DNA from: UBA12191 sp964422295
GTDB taxonomy: Bacteria; Planctomycetota; UBA8108; UBA1146
Assembly (NCBI GenBank): GCA_964422295.1
Contig: CAYRAM010000009.1
Location: 35,722-99,721, forward strand
Length of the DNA: 64,000 bases
Direction: 5' to 3'
The position numbers and the translations under genes are program-made. The notes under the pieces were generated by a model, which saw nothing but the letters and a program-made list of their open reading frames with translations, was not told the origin of the DNA and did not search any database. Shown here piece after piece: positions 27,375-35,810 of the stretch. How positions within the stretch are numbered: position 1 is the stretch's first letter; each line of letters starts with the position of its first letter.

Positions 27375-28202
27375 ATGCGCTCAACAGTACTTCTGCTGAT
27401 CATCTTCTTCTGTACTCCAATGACGATTCAGGGTCAAAACTCCTTTGAGCTCGACTCGACCAGCACCATCCCTGGATCATTGGTCGACGTTGTGATCCGC
27501 CTTGAAAATCAGTCTCACGTCCAAGGTTACCAGTGTGCGATCACCTGGGACGCAACGCTGTTCACCTTTGTGAGCACGACTGCTGAAGGCACCGATGCCG
27601 CGGCAATCCTCGCGCCCGATACCATCGAGTTCTTCACCTACACCAATCAAGCCGATCTCGGTTCCGGAATGGGCTGGGCTGCCTGTGCAGCGATTTTCGA
27701 CTTTAGCCCACCCTTTACGGGACAGACTCTTCCTCCAGGCAGCGGCAATTCTGTCGTCAAGTTCCAGCTTGATAGCGTGGCAGATAACACCCTTGTGGGA
27801 TCCTGCAGCACTGTATCGATGATCAATGGCCTCGGTTCTCCACCAATCAACAATATTCTGACCATCAATGGGGTCAGCAATATGCCTGACTTGGACAGCG
27901 GAGAGATCTGCTTCTCCAACACCGCTCCCTTTATTCGAGGAGACGCGAACACCGATGGTTCGGAGAATCTGGCAGATGCTATCTTCCTTATCGGTTACTT
28001 CTTCACCGATGGCGCAACCCCTGGCTGCACCGCCAGTGCCGATGCAAACTCCGATAACAAAGTAGACATCGGAGATGCGATTTTCCTGATCAATTATCAG
28101 TTCCTGGATGGATCTGCCCCCGGATCCCCTTACCCGAACTGTGGTGGTGACCCGCTTGGAAGTGGTGGATTGGGTTGCTCCAACTACACTTCTTGCCCCT
28201 GA
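27375..28202 (+). CDS. Secreted protein with one cohesin-like module and dockerin-type pair
   Basis: 275 residues, the smallest of the set. ATG 27375 has GAGGAGG 6 nt upstream (TTG 27360 rejected). The signal peptide MRSTVLLLIIFFCTPMTIQG is short. One cohesin-like module (about 22-180) has AIFDFSPPFTGQTLPPGSG and NILTINGVSNMPDLDSGE. From about residue 186 two dockerin-like repeats follow (RGDANTDGSENLAD, SADANSDNKVDIGD). The tail is GDPLGSGGLGC. Its minimal layout defines the basic unit of the group. The terminator directly downstream lies partly in the convergent peroxiredoxin gene. Confidence 0.85.
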   Translation: MRSTVLLLIIFFCTPMTIQGQNSFELDSTSTIPGSLVDVVIRLENQSHVQGYQCAITWDATLFTFVSTTAEGTDAAAILAPDTIEFFTYTNQADLGSGMGWAACAAIFDFSPPFTGQTLPPGSGNSVVKFQLDSVADNTLVGSCSTVSMINGLGSPPINNILTINGVSNMPDLDSGEICFSNTAPFIRGDANTDGSENLADAIFLIGYFFTDGATPGCTASADANSDNKVDIGDAIFLINYQFLDGSAPGSPYPNCGGDPLGSGGLGCSNYTSCP

Positions 28203-28226
28203 TCTGACATTCATAATTCAAAATCG

Positions 28227-28260
28227 TCGAGGACTGGCTCCGCTAGTCCTCGATTTTTTT
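28227..28260 (+). terminator. Terminator of the cohesin/dockerin gene, overlapping the peroxiredoxin 3' end
   Basis: TCGAGGACT (28227-28235) pairs with AGTCCTCGA (28245-28253), followed by TTTTTTT. The peroxiredoxin stop codon (28243-28245, minus strand) sits at the edge of the loop and its last codons form the right arm. The minus-strand tail (CGATTTTG) is weaker, so some bidirectional activity is possible. Confidence 0.9.
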
Positions 28261-28902
28261 GTGTGTCAGGTACCAATCGGTCTTTTCGAGTGAGGCATCC
28301 AACAATCGTTGTTCCGCATCTGCAGTAGTTTTCGGCGGAGCAAGAACCACCGCATCGCCGCTCTTCCAATTTGCCGGACAAGCAACCCCTTGATCGTCGA
28401 CCAGTTGAAGTGCCTCGACAACTCTACGGATTTCAGTGAAGGATCGACCCACTTCCGGGGGGTAACTAATGACCGCACGGATGACACCCTTGCCATCGAT
28501 AAAGTAAACAGATCGAATCGTTGAGGTGACAGCGGTAGGCTCCGAAATCATTCCAAACTTCTTTGAAACGGCCTGATCAAGATCAGCAATCACAGGAAAC
28601 TCGATCTTGACCGAATACTTCTCCTCAATATCCCTGATCCAGGCAATGTGTGAATAAACACTGTCGACAGAACAACCCAAAAGGGAAACACCCCTACTTT
28701 CCATAAACTCCTGAGCATGACAGAATTCGACGAATTCGGTCGTACAGACAGGAGTGAAGTCAGCAGGATGAGAAAACAGGATTACCCAGCGCCCTGATTG
28801 CCATTCAGAGAAGCGAATCACACCATGGGTCGTCTGTGCCTCAAAATCAGGGGCAATATCCCCCAGGCCGAGTCTATTGTGGCTGCTTACAGGCTCGTTC
28901 AT
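28243..28902 (-). CDS. 1-Cys (Prx6-type) peroxiredoxin
   Basis: Thiol peroxidase reducing H2O2 and organic peroxides. The 219 residues counted from MNEPVSSHNRL contain the peroxidatic Cys C53 in HPADFTPVCTTE and the Prx6-type GVSLLGCSVDSVYSHIAWI and FPVIADLDQAVSKKFGM segments. The C-terminal extension (SYPPEVGRSFTEI..CPANWKSGD) matches the long Prx6 class. A second Cys occurs in VACPANW, so a 2-Cys mechanism is not excluded. ATG 28902 has AGGA 8-9 nt upstream; the frame is open to 29016 without support. With the AhpD-like selenoprotein it makes two peroxide-linked genes in the window, not adjacent. Confidence 0.93.
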   Translation of the reverse strand: MNEPVSSHNRLGLGDIAPDFEAQTTHGVIRFSEWQSGRWVILFSHPADFTPVCTTEFVEFCHAQEFMESRGVSLLGCSVDSVYSHIAWIRDIEEKYSVKIEFPVIADLDQAVSKKFGMISEPTAVTSTIRSVYFIDGKGVIRAVISYPPEVGRSFTEIRRVVEALQLVDDQGVACPANWKSGDAVVLAPPKTTADAEQRLLDASLEKTDWYLTHKKIED

Positions 28903-29031
28903 CGATAATCCTACTCTAGATGAAGTCGAAGGTTTTGAGTGATCACGAGCAAAGAAACCTGATCTGGCTCCTGCTTGCGGATACGCTAATGTCAAGTTTT
29001 TGGACCGACATTTCAAGGGAGGCTGACACTT

Positions 29032-29715
29032 TTGATAGATTCCTCTAACACCCGGTCATTCCACTCGGAAGTTCCCTGGTACTGGCTCCCACCTATCGGA
29101 GATCTTCGAGGTTTGCTTCTCGGGTTGCACGGCATGGCACAGGACGGATCCCGTTTGGGCCAAAAACTGGAGATCCTGCGTCAGCAAGGAGTCGGACTGA
29201 TTCTTCCTTCCGGTCCCTATCCTCTAGAGGTTCGCGGTCGCAATGGTTCTCGCCAAGGGCACGCATGGTACATTTTCACCGGCGACCAACAAGCCTTCAG
29301 AAGCTCGATGGAACGGTCGGAGGCTGATTTATTGAGGATTCTTGAACAGATTCGTGCTGAACCCGAAATGAAAGCATTGCCACTCGATCTGCTGGGATTC
29401 AGTCAAGGTGGTTATCTGGCTGGATTCATCGCCTTTCGCAACGCTGAACTATTTCGAAGTTGCATTATCGCTTCGGCGAGACTCAAACATGAATTCCTTG
29501 AGAAGGAAATTTCTGCCAGCCCCAATTTGCAGGTGCTGTTCTGTCACGATAGAAATGATCCATTGACCAAGGCTGACCCAGTTGAGGAATCGCATAAAAT
29601 CCTTGAGAACTCAGGGGTCACCTCCTCCATCAGGTGGCATGATGATGGACACTCACTCGACACGGGGAGTGTCGAGTATCTCGCTCATTGGATGAAAGAA
29701 CTCTGTGATCGATGA
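29032..29715 (+). CDS. Alpha/beta-hydrolase, phospholipase/carboxylesterase family
   Basis: Soluble serine esterase of 227 residues. The oxyanion/HG motif LLLGLHGMAQDG, the nucleophile elbow GFSQGG, the acid in FCHDRNDPLT and the His in HDDGHSLDTG form the expected catalytic triad order. Start at TTG 29032, with GGGAGG 9 nt upstream; no nearer ATG fits. It overlaps the next gene (ATGA at 29712). Substrate unknown: small acyl esters or acylated proteins in related enzymes. Divergent from the peroxiredoxin gene. Confidence 0.85.
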   Translation: MIDSSNTRSFHSEVPWYWLPPIGDLRGLLLGLHGMAQDGSRLGQKLEILRQQGVGLILPSGPYPLEVRGRNGSRQGHAWYIFTGDQQAFRSSMERSEADLLRILEQIRAEPEMKALPLDLLGFSQGGYLAGFIAFRNAELFRSCIIASARLKHEFLEKEISASPNLQVLFCHDRNDPLTKADPVEESHKILENSGVTSSIRWHDDGHSLDTGSVEYLAHWMKELCDR

Positions 29716-30554
29716 TGGAACCAGATCCGTTGTATGAAGAACTAAATCAGGCATTGGAAAACTTTGACACAGAACGCTGCGCTCAAATTCTCCAACAACT
29801 GTCCATTAGCGCCACAGACATGGATACCTATCTGAACGTCATTACGACCTATCTGGAAATCGGTCAGCCCAAGGAAGCTCTTGAGAAAATTTGCGAGCTG
29901 GAGGGTTTGGGCACTTCAGTCCCCGGATACGATGAAGAAATGGACTCGGTTCTTCAGCACAGCAAGTCGATAGCATTGTATCTCACCGGTGATCCGCAGG
30001 GTGCATTGACACTGATGTTGTCACTGGAGCCTCCAGACACCCTGGAAGCAGCCGCCAGGGAGTTTTTCATCGGGATTTGCCACGATCATTTGGAGGATCC
30101 CGAATCTGCTGACGAGCACTTTGCTCGTGCAACAGAGCTGGATCCCATCGGAAATCCGCCAATTCCTGAGATTACCGCCGACGAAGCACATGACCTGGTC
30201 GCCAAGGTTCTCCTTGGATTGCCTGAGAAAATCCGCAAGGAATTAGAGGAAGTGCCGATCATCCTCGAGGATCTTCCCGATCTTTCGATGATTCAGGAGT
30301 CCTCTGGGACAATCAGCCCCAACACTCTGGGTCTCTACAGCGGGTTTACCGTTGCCAACAAATACCAGGGTGGTTTCTGTTCGCAGGATGGGATGCCCGC
30401 GTCAGCCGTGATTCGTATCTATCGGAGAAATCTCGAGCGGATGTCCCAAAATGAAGAAGATCTCATGGAGCAGGTGAAGATCACCCTGCTCCATGAGATC
30501 GGACATCATCTGGGTCTCGACGAAGACGACGTCGATAGTCTGGGACTCGCCTAG
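29712..30554 (+). CDS. TPR-like protein fused to a minimal zincin metallopeptidase domain
   Basis: 280 residues. The N-terminal 150 residues are helical with TPR-like periodicity (TYLNVITTYLEIGQPKEALEKI, ADEHFARATELDPIG). The C-terminal 120 residues match the small bacterial zincin family (PF06262-like): LPEKIRKELEEVPIILEDLP, then ITLLHEIGHHLGLDEDDVDSLGL with the HExxH zinc site. A stand-alone domain of this family is usually about 120 residues, so the TPR fusion is unusual. The zinc-site codons form a 16-bp perfect inverted repeat (30459-30500). The stop overlaps the metK stop in CTAG. Substrate unknown. Confidence 0.8.
   Translation: MMEPDPLYEELNQALENFDTERCAQILQQLSISATDMDTYLNVITTYLEIGQPKEALEKICELEGLGTSVPGYDEEMDSVLQHSKSIALYLTGDPQGALTLMLSLEPPDTLEAAAREFFIGICHDHLEDPESADEHFARATELDPIGNPPIPEITADEAHDLVAKVLLGLPEKIRKELEEVPIILEDLPDLSMIQESSGTISPNTLGLYSGFTVANKYQGGFCSQDGMPASAVIRIYRRNLERMSQNEEDLMEQVKITLLHEIGHHLGLDEDDVDSLGLA
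30447..30500 (-). terminator. Probable metK terminator embedded in the TPR-zincin coding sequence
   Basis: A 16-bp perfect inverted repeat (30459-30474 with 30485-30500, 10-nt spacer) begins 51 nt beyond the metK stop on the minus strand and is followed there by TTCTTCATTTT. This fits a rho-independent terminator, though the U-tract is interrupted. The same bases encode LMEQ and LLHE of the convergent protein, including the start of its zinc motif. Confidence 0.6.
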
Positions 30555-31711
30555 GCGCCAGCCACTCCAGCAGCTTGCGACTTTAATTCCTCGACCTTGG
30601 TGCATTCCTCCCAGGGGAAGCCCGCATCCTCGCGCCCGAAGTGGCCGTGTGCGGCGGTCGGAGCATAGATCGGGCGCCGAAGATCCAAGGTGTTGATGAT
30701 TCCTGCGGGTGTCAGATCGAAGACTTCGCGCACCATCTTTTGCAGATCTGCGTCGGGCACAGTCCCGGTTCCAAATGTATCCACCAACACCGACATCGGC
30801 TCAACCACACCTATGGCGTAGGCAAGTTGCACTTCGCAGCGATTTGCTAGACCTGCGGCGACGATATTCTTGGCGACGAATCGTGCCATGTAGCATGCAG
30901 AGCGATCCACCTTGGAAGGATCCTTACCGCTGAATGCACCACCTCCATGGCGCCCCATTCCACCATAGGTATCGACGATAATTTTACGTCCAGTCAATCC
31001 ACAGTCACCCTGGGGCCCTCCGACGACGAATCGCCCGGTCGGATTGATCCAGTATTTTGTATCCTCATCGAGAAGGTTTTCAGGAATGATTTTGCGAATG
31101 ATCTGATTCTCGATGTAATCGTGCAGCTTCTCATTACTGACGTCTTCCGAGTGCTGGGATGAAAACACGACGGCATCGATTCTGCTCGCCTTCCCGTTGA
31201 CATACTCGACGGTGACCTGACTCTTGGCATCCGGTCTCAAAAATGGTGCCTCCCCCGCATCCCGCAGCCGCTTATGCTCCTCCACCAATTTGTGGGAAAG
31301 GTGAATGGCCATCGGCATCAATTCCGGGGTTTCATCACAGGCATACCCAAACATCAGCCCCTGGTCTCCAGCCCCTTCACGATCAACACCCATGGCGATA
31401 TCAGGGCTTTGTTTGTCGAGGGTGACCATGACAGAACAGGTTTCCGCATCAAATCCCATCGCAGAGTCCGTATAACCAATCTCGCGAATCGTCTCACGGA
31501 CCAGGGCGGCGACATCCACGACAGAGTTACTCGTCACTTCCCCGGCGACGACCACAAGTCCGGTGGTCACCATCGTCTCGCAAGCCACCCGACTTGCAGG
31601 ATCTCCAGCAAGATAGGCGTCGAGAACTGCATCTGAAATCTGATCGGCCATCTTGTCAGGGTGCCCACACGACACCGATTCCGAGGTAAAGAAAGCATTC
31701 TCGATAAGCAT
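30551..31711 (-). CDS. metK: S-adenosylmethionine synthetase
   Basis: Makes SAM from methionine and ATP. The 386 residues begin MLIENAFFTSESVSCGHPDKMADQ; GAGDQGLMFGYAC, the GGAFSGKDPSKVDRSACYMAR signature region and YAIGVVEP are present. ATG 31711 has AGGAAGGA 5 nt upstream; the open frame to 31759 has no support. Convergent with the TPR-zincin gene, with the two TAG stops overlapping in CTAG. I see no SAM riboswitch upstream. The unit probably includes waaA upstream (109-nt gap). Confidence 0.97.
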   Translation of the reverse strand: MLIENAFFTSESVSCGHPDKMADQISDAVLDAYLAGDPASRVACETMVTTGLVVVAGEVTSNSVVDVAALVRETIREIGYTDSAMGFDAETCSVMVTLDKQSPDIAMGVDREGAGDQGLMFGYACDETPELMPMAIHLSHKLVEEHKRLRDAGEAPFLRPDAKSQVTVEYVNGKASRIDAVVFSSQHSEDVSNEKLHDYIENQIIRKIIPENLLDEDTKYWINPTGRFVVGGPQGDCGLTGRKIIVDTYGGMGRHGGGAFSGKDPSKVDRSACYMARFVAKNIVAAGLANRCEVQLAYAIGVVEPMSVLVDTFGTGTVPDADLQKMVREVFDLTPAGIINTLDLRRPIYAPTAAHGHFGREDAGFPWEECTKVEELKSQAAGVAGA

Positions 31712-31820
31712 CGGATTCCTTCCTGCGTGGCACCGGTGAACGCCGGGAGCCACGGGCATGGGTTTCAGGTGAATTGGAATAATCTAGCCAATGGAGAGGC
31801 CTGAGCCAACCAACTCCGAA

Positions 31821-33113
31821 TCATTCCAGCCAAGGTTCGAGGGCCGTGACACACCTGTGCGAGATCCCCCCAAGGCCTTTCTGGACCTTCTGAATGACGA
31901 ATTGACGCTCGTTAGCCTCCTCTCTGGAGGAGGCCCGCTGCAACAACCATTGGGTGAGTTCCCCGGCGTCAGCCACCGATTCGACCACTTTCCACGCTTG
32001 GAGCGATTGCGCCATATCCCTGAAGTTATCGATGTGTGGTCCGTGACAGGTGAAACAACCCGCAAGAACCGGTTCAAGAAAATTGTGTCCACCACGATCG
32101 ATGAGACTGCCGCCCACAAATGCCGCTTCTGCGATGGAATACGCCTCAGCAAGGGTTCCCAATTGATCGATGATCAAGATATCTGCGCCGTTGAATCTCC
32201 CCATGGACCGACTCCACATTTCAGAACTGAATCCTGCGCGATCCACTTGATGACGAACTTCTTCACACCTCTCAATGTGACGGGGGGCAAGGATGCAGCG
32301 ACTGCCGGGAAATTCCACCAGCAGTTCCCGATGAACATCGATGGCTACAGCTTCTTCCCCGGGATGGGTACATCCTGCAATCCAAGTGAACGGTTCCACG
32401 AGCGTCTTTCTATTTGCAGCAACAATCTGATCGGAAGGGTCGTACTTGAGATTCCCACCAACTCGAACACGATCCGCCGGAGTACCGATGGTGATAAAGC
32501 GATCTGCATCCTCCTCACTCCTGGACAACACCAGCTCGGGAATCCGGGTCATCCAGCCCAGTAACGGCTGCCATCTCTGCCAACGACGCAATCCGCTGTC
32601 AGAAATTCTCCCATTGACGACCGTGACAGGGATTGAGTATGCCTTGCACGCCAGCAACATTTGGGGCCAATACTCAAGTTCAATGAGAATCAGCAAGGAT
32701 GGCCGCATCTTGCGAATCATGGTGAACATGAAGTGTCCCAAGTCGATGGGAAGCAAGCGTACCTCCACATCTGGAACGATCTTATTCGCCAGCTCACGCG
32801 CACCGGTTGTCATCGTGGTCAATACAAATTCCTTGCCGGGATGCACCCTTCTCAATTCGGCAATGAGTGGTTTTGCAGCCCGAACCTCTCCGACGCTCGC
32901 CGCATGAATCCAGATCCTTGGCCTGACAGGGAGTGATATCTGCCACAATCCAATGCGATCTCGGAAATCTCCGATACCGCGCCCTTCCACCAGCACCTTG
33001 TACAAAATCCAGGGGGACACGAGCACAAATAGAGGCAACATGATGAACACATCCAGAAGGATGGAAGAGATAAGCACGGGAATCGAAAGGATACTGGTTG
33101 AGGAACGATTCAT
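31821..33113 (-). CDS. waaA: 3-deoxy-D-manno-octulosonic acid (KDO) transferase
   Basis: Transfers KDO to lipid A precursor at the inner membrane, evidence for lipopolysaccharide. 430 residues with an N-terminal membrane anchor (about 5-35, ILSIPVLISSILLDVFIMLPL). The GT30 motifs IWIHAASVGEVRAAKPLI and VLTTMTTGARELA, the ELEYWPQML segment and a C-terminal GT-B half (VGGSLIDRGGHNFLEPVLAG) are present. ATG 33113 has GAGG upstream. Follows secA by 45 nt in the same direction. No other lpx or kds gene is in the window. Confidence 0.93.
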   Translation of the reverse strand: MNRSSTSILSIPVLISSILLDVFIMLPLFVLVSPWILYKVLVEGRGIGDFRDRIGLWQISLPVRPRIWIHAASVGEVRAAKPLIAELRRVHPGKEFVLTTMTTGARELANKIVPDVEVRLLPIDLGHFMFTMIRKMRPSLLILIELEYWPQMLLACKAYSIPVTVVNGRISDSGLRRWQRWQPLLGWMTRIPELVLSRSEEDADRFITIGTPADRVRVGGNLKYDPSDQIVAANRKTLVEPFTWIAGCTHPGEEAVAIDVHRELLVEFPGSRCILAPRHIERCEEVRHQVDRAGFSSEMWSRSMGRFNGADILIIDQLGTLAEAYSIAEAAFVGGSLIDRGGHNFLEPVLAGCFTCHGPHIDNFRDMAQSLQAWKVVESVADAGELTQWLLQRASSREEANERQFVIQKVQKGLGGISHRCVTALEPWLE

Positions 33114-33158
33114 TACGGCCTCACCGTCGGGGGCCAACCGCTACGCACTCAGGCAGAA

Positions 33159-35771
33159 CTATTGTTTTCCACAACACTTTTTAAACTTCTTACCACTGCC
33201 ACATGGACAGGGACTATTACGTCCAACCTTGGGTTGTTCATTGCGGATCGTTTCGACTGTTGCTGTCTTCTGGGAACCTGAGACCCCCTGATCCATTTGC
33301 TGAGAGTGGGATTCAAATTGTTGCCTCGCCGAATCGGCAGTGACCCCTTCTGATCTTCCACTCCAGGTGCTTGCCAGTTGCTCCTGTTGACGAGATTCGT
33401 CCACTTTCTCGATGCGGATTCGGGATATGACTGCGGAGGTATCTTCCTTGAACTGGTGAAGCATGTCCGTAAACATGCGAAAGCCTTCGCGTTTGTACTC
33501 AAGCTTTGGATCAACCTGGGCGTAACTGCGCATACCAACTCCTGTGCGTAGTTGGTCCATCGCATGGAGATGGTCTTTCCACTTTTCGTCCAAAGATCGC
33601 AACAGAATGTAGTGCAGCAGGCGGTCAAAATCCTTTTCGCCCGCACGGTCACGCTTGTTGATGACCTCTTCATTCCAGCGTCTGCAAACCACCTCCACGG
33701 CATCATCCGAATCCAGGTCACTGGCAGAAACTGAAACACCAAAGCGTTGCTCAACATGGTCTGACAGCAGTTCGGACACCGGCTTGTCAGGATCCACAAT
33801 CTCCAACAGACCAGCGTGATACCCTTCCAATACTTCCTCAAACTGATCACTGATCAATTCCATGAGATTGTCCGAGATGAGTACTCTGTCGCGGACCTGG
33901 TATACCGCTTTGCGCTGACTGTCCATGACCTGGTCGTACTCGAGAAGATTCTTGCGTATCTCGAAATTTCTCGCTTCCACCTTCTTCTGCGCTTTTTCGA
34001 TGGAACGGGAGACCATTGGGTGAGAGATATCGACACCCTCGTCCATACCAAACTTTTTGAGCATTGCGGACACCCGGTCACTGGCAAAGAGCCGCATCAG
34101 GTCGTCTTCAAGGGAGAGGAAAAAGAGGGTTGCTCCGGGATCCCCCTGACGACCGCAACGACCACGCAACTGATTGTCAATTCTGCGCGATTCATGCCGC
34201 TCCGAGCCGATGACCATCAACCCGCCAACTTCCTTGACCCCGTCCCCGAGAACGATATCGGTTCCCCGGCCGGCCATGTTGGTGGCGATGGTGACTTTCC
34301 CCCTCTGACCCGCTTCTGAGATGATCTCCGCCTCGCGGGCATGATGTTTCGCATTGAGAACGTTGTGCTTGATCCCCCTGCGGGTAAGTGCAGCAGAGAG
34401 CGACTCTGAATCCTCAATGGAAATCGTGCCGACGAGAAGAGGTCTCCCGGTCTCATTCTCATGGGCGATTCGATCAACGACCGCATTCCACTTCTCACGA
34501 GTGGTTCGATAGACGATGTCAGATTGATCGTCCCTGGCTACCGGCTTGTTGGTCGGAATCTCAACCACTTCCAGACCATAAATTTCCCTGAACTCCTCCG
34601 CTTCGGTAATTGCTGTTCCTGTCATACCGGAGATTTTGTCGTAGAGACGGAAAAAATTCTGGAAGGTGATCGTCGCCAAAGTTTGGTTCTCATCCTTGAT
34701 ATTCAAGCCCTCACGCGCTTCGACCGCCTGATGCAAACCATCGGACCACCGACGACCGTCCATCAGCCTTCCTGTGAACTCGTCAACGATGACCACATTG
34801 CCCTCGTTGACGACGTAATCCACATCCTTGCGGTAGAGGTGATGGGCCTTGAGAGATTGTTCAATATGGTGAGGCCAATGCATATTTTCAAAGGAGTAGA
34901 AAGAGTCGACCCCGACCAGCTTCTCTGCAGCTTCGATCCCTTCTTCGCTCAGGATGACCTGCTGCTCCTTTTCTTTGACCTCAAAGTGACGATCCCTCAC
35001 CAGTTTTCGAACTGCACGATCAGCGTTGTAGTAAATGTCCGTCGATTTTTCTGCGGGGCCTGAGATGATGAGAGGAGTTCGTGCCTCGTCGATGAGAATC
35101 GAATCAACCTCGTCGATGATGGCGAATGCCCTGTACTTTTGACATTGGTCCTCGGGCCTGGTTTTCATGTTGTCTCGCAGATAATCGAAACCGAACTCGT
35201 TGTTGGTTCCGTAGGTCACATCACAGCCATACTGCTCCAGTCGTTCCTGGCTCTGCATATTCGACTGGATCGCACCAACGGTCATGCCCAGCGCATCAAA
35301 GACGGGCCGCATCCAATCCGCATCCCGCTTGGCAAGATAATCATTGACCGTAACAACGTGGACGCCCTTTCCGTCAAGGGCATTGAGGTAGGCGGGCAGC
35401 GTGGCGACGAGGGTCTTGCCCTCCCCGGTGCGCATTTCGGCGATCCCCCCGTGATTGAGGACGATTCCGCCGATCAATTGGACATCGTAGTGTCGCATGG
35501 CGACACCGGTTCCCGTCTTCAGATTTCGGCGCGAAGATTCGCGTACAGCAGCGTACGCCTCGGGCAACAGCTCTTCGAGGGTTTCACCCTTCTCCAGTCG
35601 CTCGCGCAATTTGCGGGTAGTAGCGCGCAACTGGTCATTCCCCATCGCCTCAAACTCAGGCTCCAGGGAATTGATGCTGTCTACCAGTGGCAGAACCTCT
35701 TTGAGGATCTTCTCATTTCTGGATGGGATGATCTTGCCAAAGACACCCTTGATACCGTCGAAGAGACCCAT
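33159..35771 (-). CDS. secA: Preprotein translocase ATPase SecA
   Basis: Motor driving Sec-dependent export. 870 residues, close to the usual size, beginning MGLFDGIKGVFGKIIPSRNEK. Walker A lies in MRTGEGKTLVATLPAYLNAL and the DEAD-like Walker B in AIIDEVDSILIDEARTPLI. The preprotein cross-linking domain, TNMAGRGTDIVLG and GRCGRQGDPG follow, and the zinc-binding SEC-C tail CPCGSGKKFKKCC at the end binds SecB or lipid. It serves the many signal-peptide proteins in the window together with lepB. Part of the pyrD-secA-waaA-metK run. Confidence 0.98.
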   Translation of the reverse strand: MGLFDGIKGVFGKIIPSRNEKILKEVLPLVDSINSLEPEFEAMGNDQLRATTRKLRERLEKGETLEELLPEAYAAVRESSRRNLKTGTGVAMRHYDVQLIGGIVLNHGGIAEMRTGEGKTLVATLPAYLNALDGKGVHVVTVNDYLAKRDADWMRPVFDALGMTVGAIQSNMQSQERLEQYGCDVTYGTNNEFGFDYLRDNMKTRPEDQCQKYRAFAIIDEVDSILIDEARTPLIISGPAEKSTDIYYNADRAVRKLVRDRHFEVKEKEQQVILSEEGIEAAEKLVGVDSFYSFENMHWPHHIEQSLKAHHLYRKDVDYVVNEGNVVIVDEFTGRLMDGRRWSDGLHQAVEAREGLNIKDENQTLATITFQNFFRLYDKISGMTGTAITEAEEFREIYGLEVVEIPTNKPVARDDQSDIVYRTTREKWNAVVDRIAHENETGRPLLVGTISIEDSESLSAALTRRGIKHNVLNAKHHAREAEIISEAGQRGKVTIATNMAGRGTDIVLGDGVKEVGGLMVIGSERHESRRIDNQLRGRCGRQGDPGATLFFLSLEDDLMRLFASDRVSAMLKKFGMDEGVDISHPMVSRSIEKAQKKVEARNFEIRKNLLEYDQVMDSQRKAVYQVRDRVLISDNLMELISDQFEEVLEGYHAGLLEIVDPDKPVSELLSDHVEQRFGVSVSASDLDSDDAVEVVCRRWNEEVINKRDRAGEKDFDRLLHYILLRSLDEKWKDHLHAMDQLRTGVGMRSYAQVDPKLEYKREGFRMFTDMLHQFKEDTSAVISRIRIEKVDESRQQEQLASTWSGRSEGVTADSARQQFESHSQQMDQGVSGSQKTATVETIRNEQPKVGRNSPCPCGSGKKFKKCCGKQ

Positions 35772-35810
35772 TGTTCAGCCCTCCTGACAGGTGCCTTCTG
35801 ATCCCGGGTA

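Noticed and set aside
27477..28214. 245-codon minus-strand ORF opposite the smallest cohesin/dockerin gene
   Set aside because: It crosses the plus-strand gene's stop and has no SD; the plus strand has signal peptide, module and dockerin repeats.
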